Assembly: GCF_040049215.1 (NCBI RefSeq)
Contig: NZ_JBDZDN010000002.1
Coordinates: 764,681 to 828,680 of the forward strand
Length of the DNA stretch: 64,000 bases
Origin: Mesorhizobium_K sp040049215
GTDB taxonomy: Bacteria > Pseudomonadota > Alphaproteobacteria > Rhizobiales > Rhizobiaceae
Direction of reading: 5' to 3'
Both the position numbers and the translations under genes were made by a program. Shown in pieces: positions 27,101 through 36,100 of the stretch; positions within the stretch are counted from its first letter, which is position 1; each line of letters begins with the position of its first letter. Below the pieces are notes generated by a model. That model saw only the letters and a list, made by a program, of their open reading frames with translations, searched no databases and was not told the DNA's origin.

Positions 27101-28318
27101 GGCGTCGGAATGCAGCGCTATCGCCAGATCGTCGAGCTCGGCGTCGTTGGTCGCCACTCTCGAAAGCGAGGCGGCGATGTCGAGGTTCGGCTCGCGCCCG
27201 TCGCCGATGGCGCGAAACGATGCCGACTGCAGCACCATGTCGATCGGGCTGTCTTCGGTGCCGAACGAGAGCGGCACGCCCTCTCCCGCCGCCTCGATCT
27301 GCAGTGCGAAGTCGCTGGCGCCTTCCGGGTCGAGCGTGCCCGACGCGGTGGCCTCGATGGCATTGCTTCCGATGGTGGCGCGCTCGACCTGGACGCCTCC
27401 GGCCCCTGTCAGGAGACCGGCGAAGTCAAAGCTCGATTTCCCTGATAGCAGCGGCTTGAGGTTCTCCGGCATGAAACGCTCGAAATCGCCGTCGCCCTTG
27501 GCCTCGATCGCACTGCCCCTGTCGGTCAACTGGTGCCGGGCCTCGACGCGGGTGACGACCGTCCCGTCGACGGCGAAGGTGCCACTGCCCGACCAGTCGG
27601 CCGCCGGCCCGCTGCCCGAAACGTTGATTTCGACCGCCGGCTCACCGGGAAGCTTGAGCAGATTGGCAAGGATGCCGCCCGCCGGTTCAGAGGCTCGGAT
27701 GTCGATGCCAAGCCGGTTCTCGTCCGGCGCGAAATCGATCGATGCGTCGATATTGCCGGCGCGCCCGTCGCTGCGCGCGATGTTGAGTTGCGACACGATC
27801 TGCAGCGGCGAGGCTTCCGCACGCGCCGAACCTTTCGCCGCGACCGATGCGACGCCGCCGGCGAGCGCCGGCCCGAGCGCTATGTCGGGCAAGTCGATCT
27901 GCTTGAGATCGACCGAAACCGGCAGCGAGAACGGACCCGCCTCCTCCTTGGGCTCGCTCGCCGGCTTTGGCGCGCGCGCCAGCTCGATCCGCTCGGCGAA
28001 GATGCGGTCGGCGGCGAACGTCGCCGAGAAAAGCTTGAGCGGCGACCAATCGACCGCGACGTTGCGCGCCACGAGCCAGGGTCCGTCCGCGTCTTCCAGC
28101 ACCACGCTTTGCAGCGTCAGATTGCCCGACCAGATGCCGTCCATGCCCGCGATCTTGATGATCCGGTCAGGCGAGGAAACGAAATCCGAGATCAACCCTG
28201 CAAGATTGTCCCTGCCCCGCTCGGTCAGCGTCAGCACCGCGACGGCGGCGATGACGAAGGCGAGCGCGGCATAGATCGTGTAGCGGAGGATGCGCAGGAA
28301 AAGCTTGACGAACCGCAT
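24152..28318 (-). CDS. tamB: Translocation and assembly module subunit TamB
   Basis: The 1388-residue inner-membrane-anchored protein has one N-terminal helix (about 8-30). A very long repetitive beta-rich region follows with many Leu/Val-Gly-Ser alternations. The conserved TamB C-terminal domain includes GRLSVLGRRLIFSRGTISF, LAQLIFGRSMSNLSPLQIAQ and ending FFEREY. TamB bridges the envelope to TamA and is implicated in outer-membrane protein insertion and in lipid transport. The ATG is three bases after the tamA stop, so the genes are one operon. Length fits the alphaproteobacterial TamB range (about 1300-1600). Confidence 0.93.
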   Translation of the reverse strand: MRFVKLFLRILRYTIYAALAFVIAAVAVLTLTERGRDNLAGLISDFVSSPDRIIKIAGMDGIWSGNLTLQSVVLEDADGPWLVARNVAVDWSPLKLFSATFAADRIFAERIELARAPKPASEPKEEAGPFSLPVSVDLKQIDLPDIALGPALAGGVASVAAKGSARAEASPLQIVSQLNIARSDGRAGNIDASIDFAPDENRLGIDIRASEPAGGILANLLKLPGEPAVEINVSGSGPAADWSGSGTFAVDGTVVTRVEARHQLTDRGSAIEAKGDGDFERFMPENLKPLLSGKSSFDFAGLLTGAGGVQVERATIGSNAIEATASGTLDPEGASDFALQIEAAGEGVPLSFGTEDSPIDMVLQSASFRAIGDGREPNLDIAASLSRVATNDAELDDLAIALHSDAFNIESRSGPVTGTATAAALIIDNPTIAPLIAGKISAGIAGTLTTDTLVVTDGNLGSEALAGKFTGEVSLVDGSVTLKLNADVASAALPASLRPALAERVNLTADISRDHEGMVSADPFAISSGELSASGKVRTANQEIDADITGRLGNVGLLAQGATGAVDLAVTAKGALAKPDVSLTVTSDRIQAAGREIEGLKLVATGKADVDNPAADVSLTGVVGGETLDGKAKLSTSGGRREVKGLTLSLGANRIAGDLVLDEKFLPLGTVNFQLPDVGALAALALETVKGDLNGTISFTDDAGKPELAVNATTKAISRGDITAANVAIDATVNDYLSAPAVSGRVQAATVTSGETVIKGIDVTLTQQAGWTGFDGGATVSDIPARASGRVQVANGRTVIELASGQATVRGLKVALARPSRIEIAGGATTLDKVAVDVGGGTALVSGTAGSTLNLNATLTAVPASVTNNFVPGLDAAGTISGTARVTGAAANPAIGYSIDWKSAQTAQTRSAGLGAFAVASSGDFTGGRLKFQANAAGGGGLGLKGGGTVDTGSRALSLDFSGGVPFSFLASKLASSGLALTGSSNVNLQVRGTTNAPVIGGSLSTSGARFVAAASGIAINDIRAEIAMANGVATVRTLTGSLSTGGSISGSGTVGINPGSGFPADLKIKIVNGRYTDGRVVTTTLNGDLAIRGPLLSRPVLSGTVNLEKTVITVPDRLPGSLAALDVRHKNATPAVNAQAAALAPSTAIGGGSGALTLDLTVNANNQIFVTGRGLDAELGGSLRLTGSTAAPQAVGQFTLRRGRLSVLGRRLIFSRGTISFAGSLVPTLDFAADSDVGSTTVTVTISGPANNPKFNFSSVPALPEDEALAQLIFGRSMSNLSPLQIAQLADAAASLTGAGGSSSLLQSLRSQIGVDDLDIRTNEDGSTSVSAGKYLNDRTYFSLEKGDKAGSGKAKIDLDIGKGVKLRGEANDGGEAKGGIFFEREY

Positions 28319-28321
28319 TGG

Positions 28322-30283
28322 TCAGAACGCCTGGCCGACGCCGGCATAAATGGCGAAGTCCGGATCGCCCGGCTCGGGGTTGACCGGCACCGCCGCGTCG
28401 ATCCTGAGCGGCCCGAACGGCGTCAGGTAGCGCAGGCCAACGCCCGCGCCGACCTGGAAGCGCGCCGAGCCCAGGAATTCGTCCTCGGACACCGTGCCGG
28501 CGTCCACGAACGGCACGATGCCGATGGTCTCGGTGACCTGCACGCGCAACTCGCCGGACAGTTCCATAAAGGAGCGCCCGCCGATCGGATTGCCCTCGGG
28601 ATCCTTGGGGCCGATGCCCTGATATTCGTAGCCGCGTACCGATCCGCCGCCGCCGACATAGAACCGCCTGTCAGCCGGAATGTCTTCCACCGACGCGCCC
28701 AGAATCGACCCCGCAGCCACCCGCCCGGCGACGACGAAGCGCTGCGCGTCGTCGATCGCCTTGTAAGCGGAGAGTTCGCCGCGGAACTTCACGAAGGTCG
28801 CTCCCGTGAGAAAATCATGAGCCGGTTCCGCAAAGGCCAGCGCCCGGAACCCACGCCTCGGGTTGAGCTTGTCATCGCGATTGTCAAAAACGTATTGCAG
28901 CGGGATGCTGGCTATAAGATGGCGCTGTCCGTCGGGGTGATAGAAGTCGGAGACGTCTTCGTATTCCAGCGAGACTTCTGCCGAAGCGCTTTGCTCGCGC
29001 GTGAATTGGTAAGACACGCCGGCCGCGATCTCGGTCGAGAAGCGGTCGTAGGCGTCGGGATGCTCGTAGACGGTCCGGAATCGCGAGAAGAACTTCGAAT
29101 CCGGTCCGATGACCCCCGGCTTCTCGAACAGGATCGCGGCGCTGTAGTTCAGCTCGCCGAGACCCGAAGTGTCGTTGCTGTCGAAGTCCGAGGTGTCCTG
29201 GTCGCCGATACCGCTGATCGAGCCTTCGATGCGCAGCGTCTCCCCGCGTCCGAAGAGGTTGCGGTGGCCCCAATAACCTTCAACGCCCAGCCCGTCAGTG
29301 CTGGAGAAGGTGGCGCCGACGCCGTAGTAGCGCAGCTTTCGCTCGCTGACCTCGACCTCGATGGGGATCTGGCCGCTAGCGTCGAGCGTCTCCGCTTCCC
29401 TCACCGTCACGCTCGAAAAGACGCCGAGCGCCAGCAGACGGTCGCGCGCCTCCTCCATCTCCTTCGGCGAATACTGCTTTCCTTCCTTGAGCCCGGTCAC
29501 ATAGGCCGTGAAATCTGGATCCATGGTTTCGGTGCCCGACACCACTGTCGGGCCGTATCCCGCGACCGGCCCGGCCTCGACGGCGAGCGTCACGTCGAGC
29601 GTGGCCGTATCGTGGTCGGCGACGATGTCGCGGCCGGTTATGGCCGCGAGCGGCCGCCCGTCTTCTTTCAGGCGGCGTACAATCTCAGCTTCGGCCTTGA
29701 GGATCGCGCGCGACCCGGCATCGCCGCCTGGAATGAGCCCGAACTCCGCCGGCGCGAGGTCGGCCGCATCGCCGCCGAGCGCTATTTCGCCCAAGGTGAA
29801 CACGGCGCCCGGATCGATGGTGATCGTGACTGGCACCGGTCCTGCTCCGAAATCCGCATCGGGCGGCAGATCGTCGATGGATCGCCCATCTATCGCGATC
29901 GTGACGACGCCGTCGTAACGTGACCCCGAATAGAGCGCGGCGACCAGCTGTTCGCGATCGGCGCGAGCCTTCGCCATCAGGCCAAGCGACCCTGAAACCG
30001 GGCGCTTGACGTCCTGGACCAGCGAGGAGGCCTTATCGAGCGCCTCCTTGAGCTTCTCGTCGTCGCCTTCGACCGTCAGCGTGACGGTGTAATTGAGCGG
30101 GTCGACGATGTCCTCTCCTTCCTCGTCGTCGGAGCCGAAAAGCTTGAAGCCGAACAGTTCGAAGGCGTTTGCCGCCGGCGCATGCGTCAGGGCGGCAGCG
30201 CCTGACAACAAGGCGCAGAGCAGGAGCCGCGCGCCGCGTCCTGCTATCAGCCTCCCTGTACTCTCCGCACGCTTTACTGCCAT
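28322..30283 (-). CDS. tamA: Autotransporter assembly factor TamA (Omp85 family)
   Basis: From ATG 30283 the protein has 653 residues; the ATG at 30301 would add six. A signal peptide (LLLCALLSGAAALTHAPAANA) is followed by POTRA domains (about 60-300) and a 16-strand Omp85 barrel. The substrate-gate and barrel motifs include GVGATFSSTDGLGVEGYWGHRN, FYVGGGGSVRGYEYQ and the terminal strand ending YAGVGQAF with C-terminal Phe. It works with TamB in outer-membrane assembly. The frame is open 78 codons farther upstream but has no secretion signal there. A 269-bp gap separates it from the divergent alpha-2-macroglobulin gene. Neither start has an ideal ribosome-binding site. Confidence 0.9.
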   Translation of the reverse strand: MAVKRAESTGRLIAGRGARLLLCALLSGAAALTHAPAANAFELFGFKLFGSDDEEGEDIVDPLNYTVTLTVEGDDEKLKEALDKASSLVQDVKRPVSGSLGLMAKARADREQLVAALYSGSRYDGVVTIAIDGRSIDDLPPDADFGAGPVPVTITIDPGAVFTLGEIALGGDAADLAPAEFGLIPGGDAGSRAILKAEAEIVRRLKEDGRPLAAITGRDIVADHDTATLDVTLAVEAGPVAGYGPTVVSGTETMDPDFTAYVTGLKEGKQYSPKEMEEARDRLLALGVFSSVTVREAETLDASGQIPIEVEVSERKLRYYGVGATFSSTDGLGVEGYWGHRNLFGRGETLRIEGSISGIGDQDTSDFDSNDTSGLGELNYSAAILFEKPGVIGPDSKFFSRFRTVYEHPDAYDRFSTEIAAGVSYQFTREQSASAEVSLEYEDVSDFYHPDGQRHLIASIPLQYVFDNRDDKLNPRRGFRALAFAEPAHDFLTGATFVKFRGELSAYKAIDDAQRFVVAGRVAAGSILGASVEDIPADRRFYVGGGGSVRGYEYQGIGPKDPEGNPIGGRSFMELSGELRVQVTETIGIVPFVDAGTVSEDEFLGSARFQVGAGVGLRYLTPFGPLRIDAAVPVNPEPGDPDFAIYAGVGQAF

Positions 30284-30552
30284 TTCCGCCAAACTAACCA
30301 TCAAAACTAAAATTGAAATGAAGTTCTGAAGCGCTCGTAAAGGGGCCACAATCGATGTGTCAGAAATGGCACTTGAAGCTCTCGTCACCGCGATTTTTGT
30401 TTTTTGCGTTCCGGTGCGGAATTTGCGACATAGCATGTAGGGCGGGATGCGCAAACCAAACCGTGACAGGCGGCTCCCTGTCTCCGTTGGGCGCGTTGGC
30501 GGATCTGGCTGCGCCACGGTAGGGCAGATCGTGTTTTTGGGGGAGATGCGGC

Positions 30553-33500
30553 ATGCACGCGCGTAGGCTTTCGGTTGTTTCGGTTCTGACGTTCCTTTTG
30601 TTCGCTTTCGTCAATGCCGCCTGGGCCGTCGAGGCCCGCCAGGTCGTCACTTCGGACAATTCCGACTATTTCGGCTTCGATCTGAGGTCCGAGCAGAACG
30701 TTACGCTCGACCAGTGCAAGACGTCCTGCCTTGGCGACGGCCAGTGCCGCGCGTTCACCTACAACACCAAGGCGAAATGGTGCTTCCTGAAGTCCGATTT
30801 CGCGACCATCAAGCCATTCAGCGGCGCGGTCGCGGGCAAGGTCGTTCCGATCAGCGGCGACCCTGACATCGGCGCACCGCCCGCTCTCACCTACTTCCCA
30901 GCCTGGATGGTCGACGAAGCCGCCAGCATGCGGACCCGGTTGACCAACGGGTCCGTCGCGGTCGGCGAGCAGGGCCTCGCGGCTCTGGCCGCCGCCGGCG
31001 ATGCTGCGCTGCTTACCGGCGACCCGCGCACGGCCGTCCAGCGCTTTACCACCGCTGTCGCGACCGACCCCAATGACGGGACGCTGTGGCTGAAGCTCGC
31101 GCGCGCCGTCCTTGCAGTCCAAGCCATCAACAGCCAGGAAACGGCGTCTCTGCAGAGCGACGCCACGTCGGCCGCCTATAACGCCTATCTCCTGCTGCGC
31201 ACCGCCGCGACACGCGCCGATGTGCTGGCCACCATCGCGGTAGGGCTCGATCGACGCGAGTTGTTCCGGCCCTCGCTGCAGGCCTACGAGGCCAGCCTCG
31301 CCTTGGACAATTCGGCCTCGGTCCGAGCCGAATACGAGGACCTCAAGGCCCGCAAGGGTTTCCGCGTGGTCGAGCACAAGGTCGAGGCCGACAGCGCCTC
31401 GCCGCGGGTTTGCGCCCAGTTCTCCGAGGACCTCGTCAAGGCCGGCGTCGACTATGCCCCCTTCGTGACGGTCGAAGAGACGGCGCCCAGGAGCGTCGAG
31501 GCCGAAGGTCGCCAGATTTGCGTCGAGGGACTTGAGCACGGACATAACTACCGCATAGCCTTCCGCCCCGGCCTGCCGGCGGCGATCGGCGAGGTGCTCG
31601 AAGGCCCGGTCGTGCTGTCGATCTACATCCAGGATCGCGCCCCGACCGCCCGCTTCACCGGCGACAGCTTCGTGCTGCCCTCCACCGCCCGGCGCGGCAT
31701 CCCGGTCGTTACCGTCAACATGGATGTCGCCGACATGAAGCTCTTCCGCGTCGGCGACCGCTCGCTGGCGCAGCTCCTTTCCGGCTACCAGTTTCTCCGC
31801 CAGCTCGACAGCTACGATCTCGACAGCGTCTCGACCCAGCTCGGAGCCCCGGTCTGGGAGGGCGAACTGGTCATCGCCAACGAGCTGAACAAGGAAGTGA
31901 CGACCAGCTTCCCGGTTGACGAGGCGCTGCCCAACCGCAAGCCCGGCGTCTATGTGCTGACCGCGCAGCCCAAGGACGACCGCACCGATTCCTGGATTTC
32001 GCGCGCCACCCAGTGGTTCGTCGTTTCCGACATCGGCCTGTCCACTTATACCGGCCAGGACGGCCTCAACGTCTTTGCCCGTTCGCTCGGGACCGCGAAG
32101 TCCCTCGCCAATGTCGATTTGACTCTGCTTGCCCGCAACAACGAGATTCTCGGCACCGCCACGACCGACGCCGAGGGCCGCGCCACCTTCAACCCCGGCC
32201 TCAACCGCGGCGAAGGCGGCATGGCGCCTGCCGTGCTGATGGCCTCCAGCGGCGACCAGGATTTCGTCTTCCTCGACATGACCAAGGCCGGCTTCGACCT
32301 GTCCGACCGCGGCGTGGCGGGCCGCGAAGCGCCCGGAGCGCTCGACGTCTACGCCTGGACCGAGCGCGGCATCTACCGCGCCGGCGAGACCGTGCATGCC
32401 GCGGCCCTCGCGCGCGACAGCGCTGCCGATGCGGTCGAGAACCTGCCGCTCACCTTCATCTTCACGCGACCCGACGGCGTCGAGGACCGCCGCATCGTGT
32501 CGGACGGCGCGTCGGCCGGCGGCCATGCCGTCGATCTCGGCCTGTCGTCCGCCGCCATGCGCGGCACCTGGACGCTGGCTATCCACACCGATCCGAAGGA
32601 GCCGCCGGTCGCCTCCCAGGCTTTCCTGGTCGAGGATTTCGTGCCCGACCGCATCGAGTTCGACATGACCTCCGACAAGCCGGAGATCGCCGCCGGCGAG
32701 ACCGCTGATATCACCGTCGACGGCCGTTTCCTTTACGGCGCGCCGGCTGCCGGCCTCGCGCTGGAGGGTGAGCTTGCGCTGTCCACGAAACGCGAGTGGG
32801 ACAGCTTCAAGGGCTATTGGTTCGGGCTCGCCGACGAGCAGGACGTCCAGGCCAACCGGGTACCGCTTCCCGCGCTGCCGGTCATCGGCGACGACGGCAA
32901 GGCGACTTTCCCGGTCGCCATCGAGCAGCTGCCCTCGACCACGCGGCTGATCGACGCCACCTTGACCGTGCGCATGCGCGAAGCCGGCGGCCGCGCCGTC
33001 GAGCGATCGCTCGACATCGCGGTGCGCCCGACCGCCGATATGATCGGCATCCGGCCCGATTTCGCCGGCAACGAGGTTCCGCAGGGCGGCACGGCTAAAT
33101 TCTCGATCATCGCATCAGATGCCTCCGGCAAGCGCAAGGCGATATCAGGCGCGCTGTGGAAGCTCGTCAAGCTTGAGCGGAACTACCAGTGGTACCGCTC
33201 CGGCAACTACTGGAACTACGAGCCGGTGACCACCACCGAGGCGGTTGCGTCAGGCACGGTCGATATCAGCGCCGACAGCGAAATTTCCATCTCGCAGGCG
33301 GTCGACTGGGGCCGCTACCGGCTGGAGATCGAGACGCCCGAACCGGGTGGCCCGGCTACCAGCTACGAGTTCGACGCCGGCTGGTACGTCACAGCCAGCT
33401 CTACCGAGACGCCTGACGGCCTGGAGATCGCTCTCGACAAGGATACCTACGCGCCCGGCGAAGTGGCCAGGCTGAAGATTTCGCCGCGCTTCGGCGGCGA

Positions 33501-36033
33501 ATTGCTGATCGCCGTCGGCGCCGAGAAGCTGATCGCCACCGTCTCCGCGACGGTGCCCGAGGGCGGCGCCACGATCGATATCCCCGTCGGCGCGGACTGG
33601 GGCGCCGGCGCCTATGTCACCGCCACGCTCTACCGGCCGGGCGAGGCGCCCGGAACCGATAGCCAATCGCGCATGCCCGCCCGCGCCATCGGCGTGAAGT
33701 GGCTGAAGGTCGACCCCGGCCAGCGCGAGCTCACCGTCGCCACAGCCGCGCCGGAAAAGTCGACGCCGCGTTCGACCCTCTCGATCCCGGTCGCGGTGAC
33801 GGGGGCGGCGCCCGGCAGCGACGCCTACGTGATGGTCGCGGCCGTCGATGTCGGCATCCTCAACCTGACGAAATACCAGGCGCCCGATCCGGAAGCGTGG
33901 TTCTTCGGCCAGCGCCGGATGGGCATCGAACTGCGCGACCTTTACGGCCGCCTGATCGACGGCTCGCTGGGCGTGGCCGGCCGCATCCGCACGGGCGGCG
34001 ATGGCGCGGCCTTGTCCGCCGAAGGCAGTCCGCCGGTCGAGAAGCTCGTCGCTTTCTTCTCCGGAGCCGTTCGCCTCGACAATGACGGCAAGGCCACGGT
34101 GGAATTCGACATTCCGCAGTTCAACGGAACCGTGCGCATCATGACAGTCGCCTGGACGAAACAGGCCGTAGGACACGCGGTCCAGGACGTCATCGTGCGC
34201 GATCCGGTCGTCATCACCGCCGGCCTGCCGCGGTTCCTGGCGTCGGGCGACCAGGCGGTCATGCGGCTCGATATCGCCAACACGGACGGTCCCGACGGCG
34301 ACTATGCGCTCGCCATCGAGACGTCAGGCGACATCTCTACCGGGGCGCTGCCCGACATGGTGACGCTCACCGGCGGCCAACGCATCACCATGACCGTGCC
34401 GCTGATTGCCGAAACAGCAGGCGATGGCGGCGTCATGATCCGGCTCACCCACCCGGACGGCCTCGCCGTCGAGCAGGCGCTTGCCTTGCCGGTGCGCCCC
34501 GCGGCGACGCCGGTCACCACCCGCATGGTCGTCGACCTCGGCCCGAACGGCTCGTCGCTGCGCGTCGACCGCGAGCTTCTCGCCGCTAGTTTGCTCGAAG
34601 GCGCGACGGTAAGCGTCGGCGTATCCCAGGCCGCTGCCTTCGACGTGCCCTCGATGCTGATGACGCTCGACCGCTACCCCTACGGCTGCGCGGAGCAGAC
34701 GACCAGCCGCGCGCTGCCGCTGCTCTATGTCAGCGAACTTGCGGCAGGCGCCGGCATGAAGGACGAACCGGAGCTGAAGCAGCGCATCCAGGACGCCATC
34801 TGGCGCGTGCTCAACTACCAGTCCTCGTCGGGCAGTTTCGGCCTCTGGGGACCGGGCTCGGGCGACCTCTGGCTCGACGCCTATGTCTCCGACTTCCTGA
34901 CCCGCGCCCGCGAGAAGGGTTATGACGTGCCTTCACAGGCGATGAGCCAGGCGCTTTCCAACCTGCAGAACTCGCTCGCCTACGACATCGACCTCGAGGA
35001 CCGCGGCTCCGAGATCGCCTATGCCCTCTACGTGCTTGCCCGCAACAAGCGGGCTTCCGTCGGCGATTTGCGCTATTATTCCGATACGCAGATCGAAGCC
35101 TTCTCGAGCCCGTTGGCGGTGGCGCAGCTCGGCGCGAGTTTGGCGCTCTACGGCGATGCGCAGCGTTCGGAGGCGGCCTTCACGGCGGCGCTCCAGCTGG
35201 CAAAGAACACGCCCGACTACGACTGGTATCGCTCCGACTACGGCTCAAAGCTTCGCGACGGAGCGGCCATGCTGGCCCTCGCCGCCGAAAGCCGGCCGAT
35301 GCCGTCGGTCGTGCCGGAGCTCATCCGCATCGTCTCGGCCGAACGCGCCGCGACGCGCTGGACGAGCACGCAGGACGAGGCCTGGATGCTGCTTGCGGCG
35401 CGCGCGCTGCAGGCCGGGAACGCCGCGCTCCAGCTTACCGTCGACGGACAGCCCTATACCGGCGCGTTCTCCAGGACGGTGACGGGCGAGGAGCTCCTCG
35501 CCCAGCCGATCGTCGTCGGCAACGCCGGAACGGCCCCGATCCAGGCCGTGGTCACGACGGTCGCGGCACCTGCCCAGCCGCTGCCCGCCGGCGGCGACGG
35601 CTTCACCATCTCGCGTGCCTACTACCGGCTGGACGGCAGCGAGGCGAATGTCACCGAGGTGACGCAGAACGAGCGTTTCGTCGTCGTCCTGCAAGTCACG
35701 GAGCAGAACAGCTGGGCTTCGCGCGTGCTGGTCAACGACCTGTTGCCGGCAGGTTTCGAGATCGACAATCCACGCCTGGTTTCCAGCGCGGACCTGGCGA
35801 ATTTCGGCTGGCTGCAGCGCACCGACGCGGCGCATCTGGAGTTCCGCAACGACCGCTTCATCGCGGCCTTCGACCGCGAGGACGGCTCCGACCGAAACAT
35901 CACGCTCGCCTATGTGGTGCGTGCGGTGACGCCGGGCATCTTCGTGCATCCGGCCGCCGGCGTCGAGGACATGTACCGGCCGCAATATTCGGCCCGCACC
36001 TCGACCGGCATGATGGAGGTCAAGGCGCCGTGA
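30553..36033 (+). CDS. Bacterial alpha-2-macroglobulin with N-terminal PAN/Apple-like domain and intact thioester
   Basis: The 1826-residue protein has a signal peptide ending AAWA. Residues about 30-100 form a PAN/Apple-like module with paired cysteines (DQCKTSCLGDGQCRAF, KWCFL). MG domains, bait region and thioester domain follow. The thioester motif GCAEQ is present with Cys1379 and Gln1382, so covalent trapping of attacking proteases is expected. There is no lipobox, unlike E. coli YfhM, so it may be soluble in the periplasm. It is followed by pbpC, its usual partner, supporting a role in guarding the periplasm after peptidoglycan damage. GGGGGAG lies seven bases before the ATG. Confidence 0.93.
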   Translation: MHARRLSVVSVLTFLLFAFVNAAWAVEARQVVTSDNSDYFGFDLRSEQNVTLDQCKTSCLGDGQCRAFTYNTKAKWCFLKSDFATIKPFSGAVAGKVVPISGDPDIGAPPALTYFPAWMVDEAASMRTRLTNGSVAVGEQGLAALAAAGDAALLTGDPRTAVQRFTTAVATDPNDGTLWLKLARAVLAVQAINSQETASLQSDATSAAYNAYLLLRTAATRADVLATIAVGLDRRELFRPSLQAYEASLALDNSASVRAEYEDLKARKGFRVVEHKVEADSASPRVCAQFSEDLVKAGVDYAPFVTVEETAPRSVEAEGRQICVEGLEHGHNYRIAFRPGLPAAIGEVLEGPVVLSIYIQDRAPTARFTGDSFVLPSTARRGIPVVTVNMDVADMKLFRVGDRSLAQLLSGYQFLRQLDSYDLDSVSTQLGAPVWEGELVIANELNKEVTTSFPVDEALPNRKPGVYVLTAQPKDDRTDSWISRATQWFVVSDIGLSTYTGQDGLNVFARSLGTAKSLANVDLTLLARNNEILGTATTDAEGRATFNPGLNRGEGGMAPAVLMASSGDQDFVFLDMTKAGFDLSDRGVAGREAPGALDVYAWTERGIYRAGETVHAAALARDSAADAVENLPLTFIFTRPDGVEDRRIVSDGASAGGHAVDLGLSSAAMRGTWTLAIHTDPKEPPVASQAFLVEDFVPDRIEFDMTSDKPEIAAGETADITVDGRFLYGAPAAGLALEGELALSTKREWDSFKGYWFGLADEQDVQANRVPLPALPVIGDDGKATFPVAIEQLPSTTRLIDATLTVRMREAGGRAVERSLDIAVRPTADMIGIRPDFAGNEVPQGGTAKFSIIASDASGKRKAISGALWKLVKLERNYQWYRSGNYWNYEPVTTTEAVASGTVDISADSEISISQAVDWGRYRLEIETPEPGGPATSYEFDAGWYVTASSTETPDGLEIALDKDTYAPGEVARLKISPRFGGELLIAVGAEKLIATVSATVPEGGATIDIPVGADWGAGAYVTATLYRPGEAPGTDSQSRMPARAIGVKWLKVDPGQRELTVATAAPEKSTPRSTLSIPVAVTGAAPGSDAYVMVAAVDVGILNLTKYQAPDPEAWFFGQRRMGIELRDLYGRLIDGSLGVAGRIRTGGDGAALSAEGSPPVEKLVAFFSGAVRLDNDGKATVEFDIPQFNGTVRIMTVAWTKQAVGHAVQDVIVRDPVVITAGLPRFLASGDQAVMRLDIANTDGPDGDYALAIETSGDISTGALPDMVTLTGGQRITMTVPLIAETAGDGGVMIRLTHPDGLAVEQALALPVRPAATPVTTRMVVDLGPNGSSLRVDRELLAASLLEGATVSVGVSQAAAFDVPSMLMTLDRYPYGCAEQTTSRALPLLYVSELAAGAGMKDEPELKQRIQDAIWRVLNYQSSSGSFGLWGPGSGDLWLDAYVSDFLTRAREKGYDVPSQAMSQALSNLQNSLAYDIDLEDRGSEIAYALYVLARNKRASVGDLRYYSDTQIEAFSSPLAVAQLGASLALYGDAQRSEAAFTAALQLAKNTPDYDWYRSDYGSKLRDGAAMLALAAESRPMPSVVPELIRIVSAERAATRWTSTQDEAWMLLAARALQAGNAALQLTVDGQPYTGAFSRTVTGEELLAQPIVVGNAGTAPIQAVVTTVAAPAQPLPAGGDGFTISRAYYRLDGSEANVTEVTQNERFVVVLQVTEQNSWASRVLVNDLLPAGFEIDNPRLVSSADLANFGWLQRTDAAHLEFRNDRFIAAFDREDGSDRNITLAYVVRAVTPGIFVHPAAGVEDMYRPQYSARTSTGMMEVKAP

Positions 36034-36045
36034 CCGAGGCAATCT

Positions 36046-36073
36046 ACCTTCTCCCCGTTTGCGGGGAGAAGGT
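36046..36073. repeat. Short palindromic repeat before pbpC
   Basis: ACCTTCTCCCCG and CGGGGAGAAGGT form a perfect 12-bp stem around TTTG, followed by GCCGGCAGGCGGATGAGGGG, a tail also seen in dispersed rhizobial palindromes. It occupies most of the 67-bp gap between the alpha-2-macroglobulin stop and the pbpC start. It supplies an extra in-frame ATG at 36086. Confidence 0.7.
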
Positions 36074-36100
36074 GCCGGCAGGCGGATGAGGGGCAGCGCC

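Noticed and set aside
27533..29923. 796-codon frame antisense across tamB and tamA
   Set aside because: Crosses the junction of two well-supported genes and has Arg-rich low-information translation, so it is an artefact of high GC.
30385..32586. 733-codon frame antisense to the alpha-2-macroglobulin gene
   Set aside because: Opposite a gene with intact PAN-like, MG and thioester motifs; no recognisable product.
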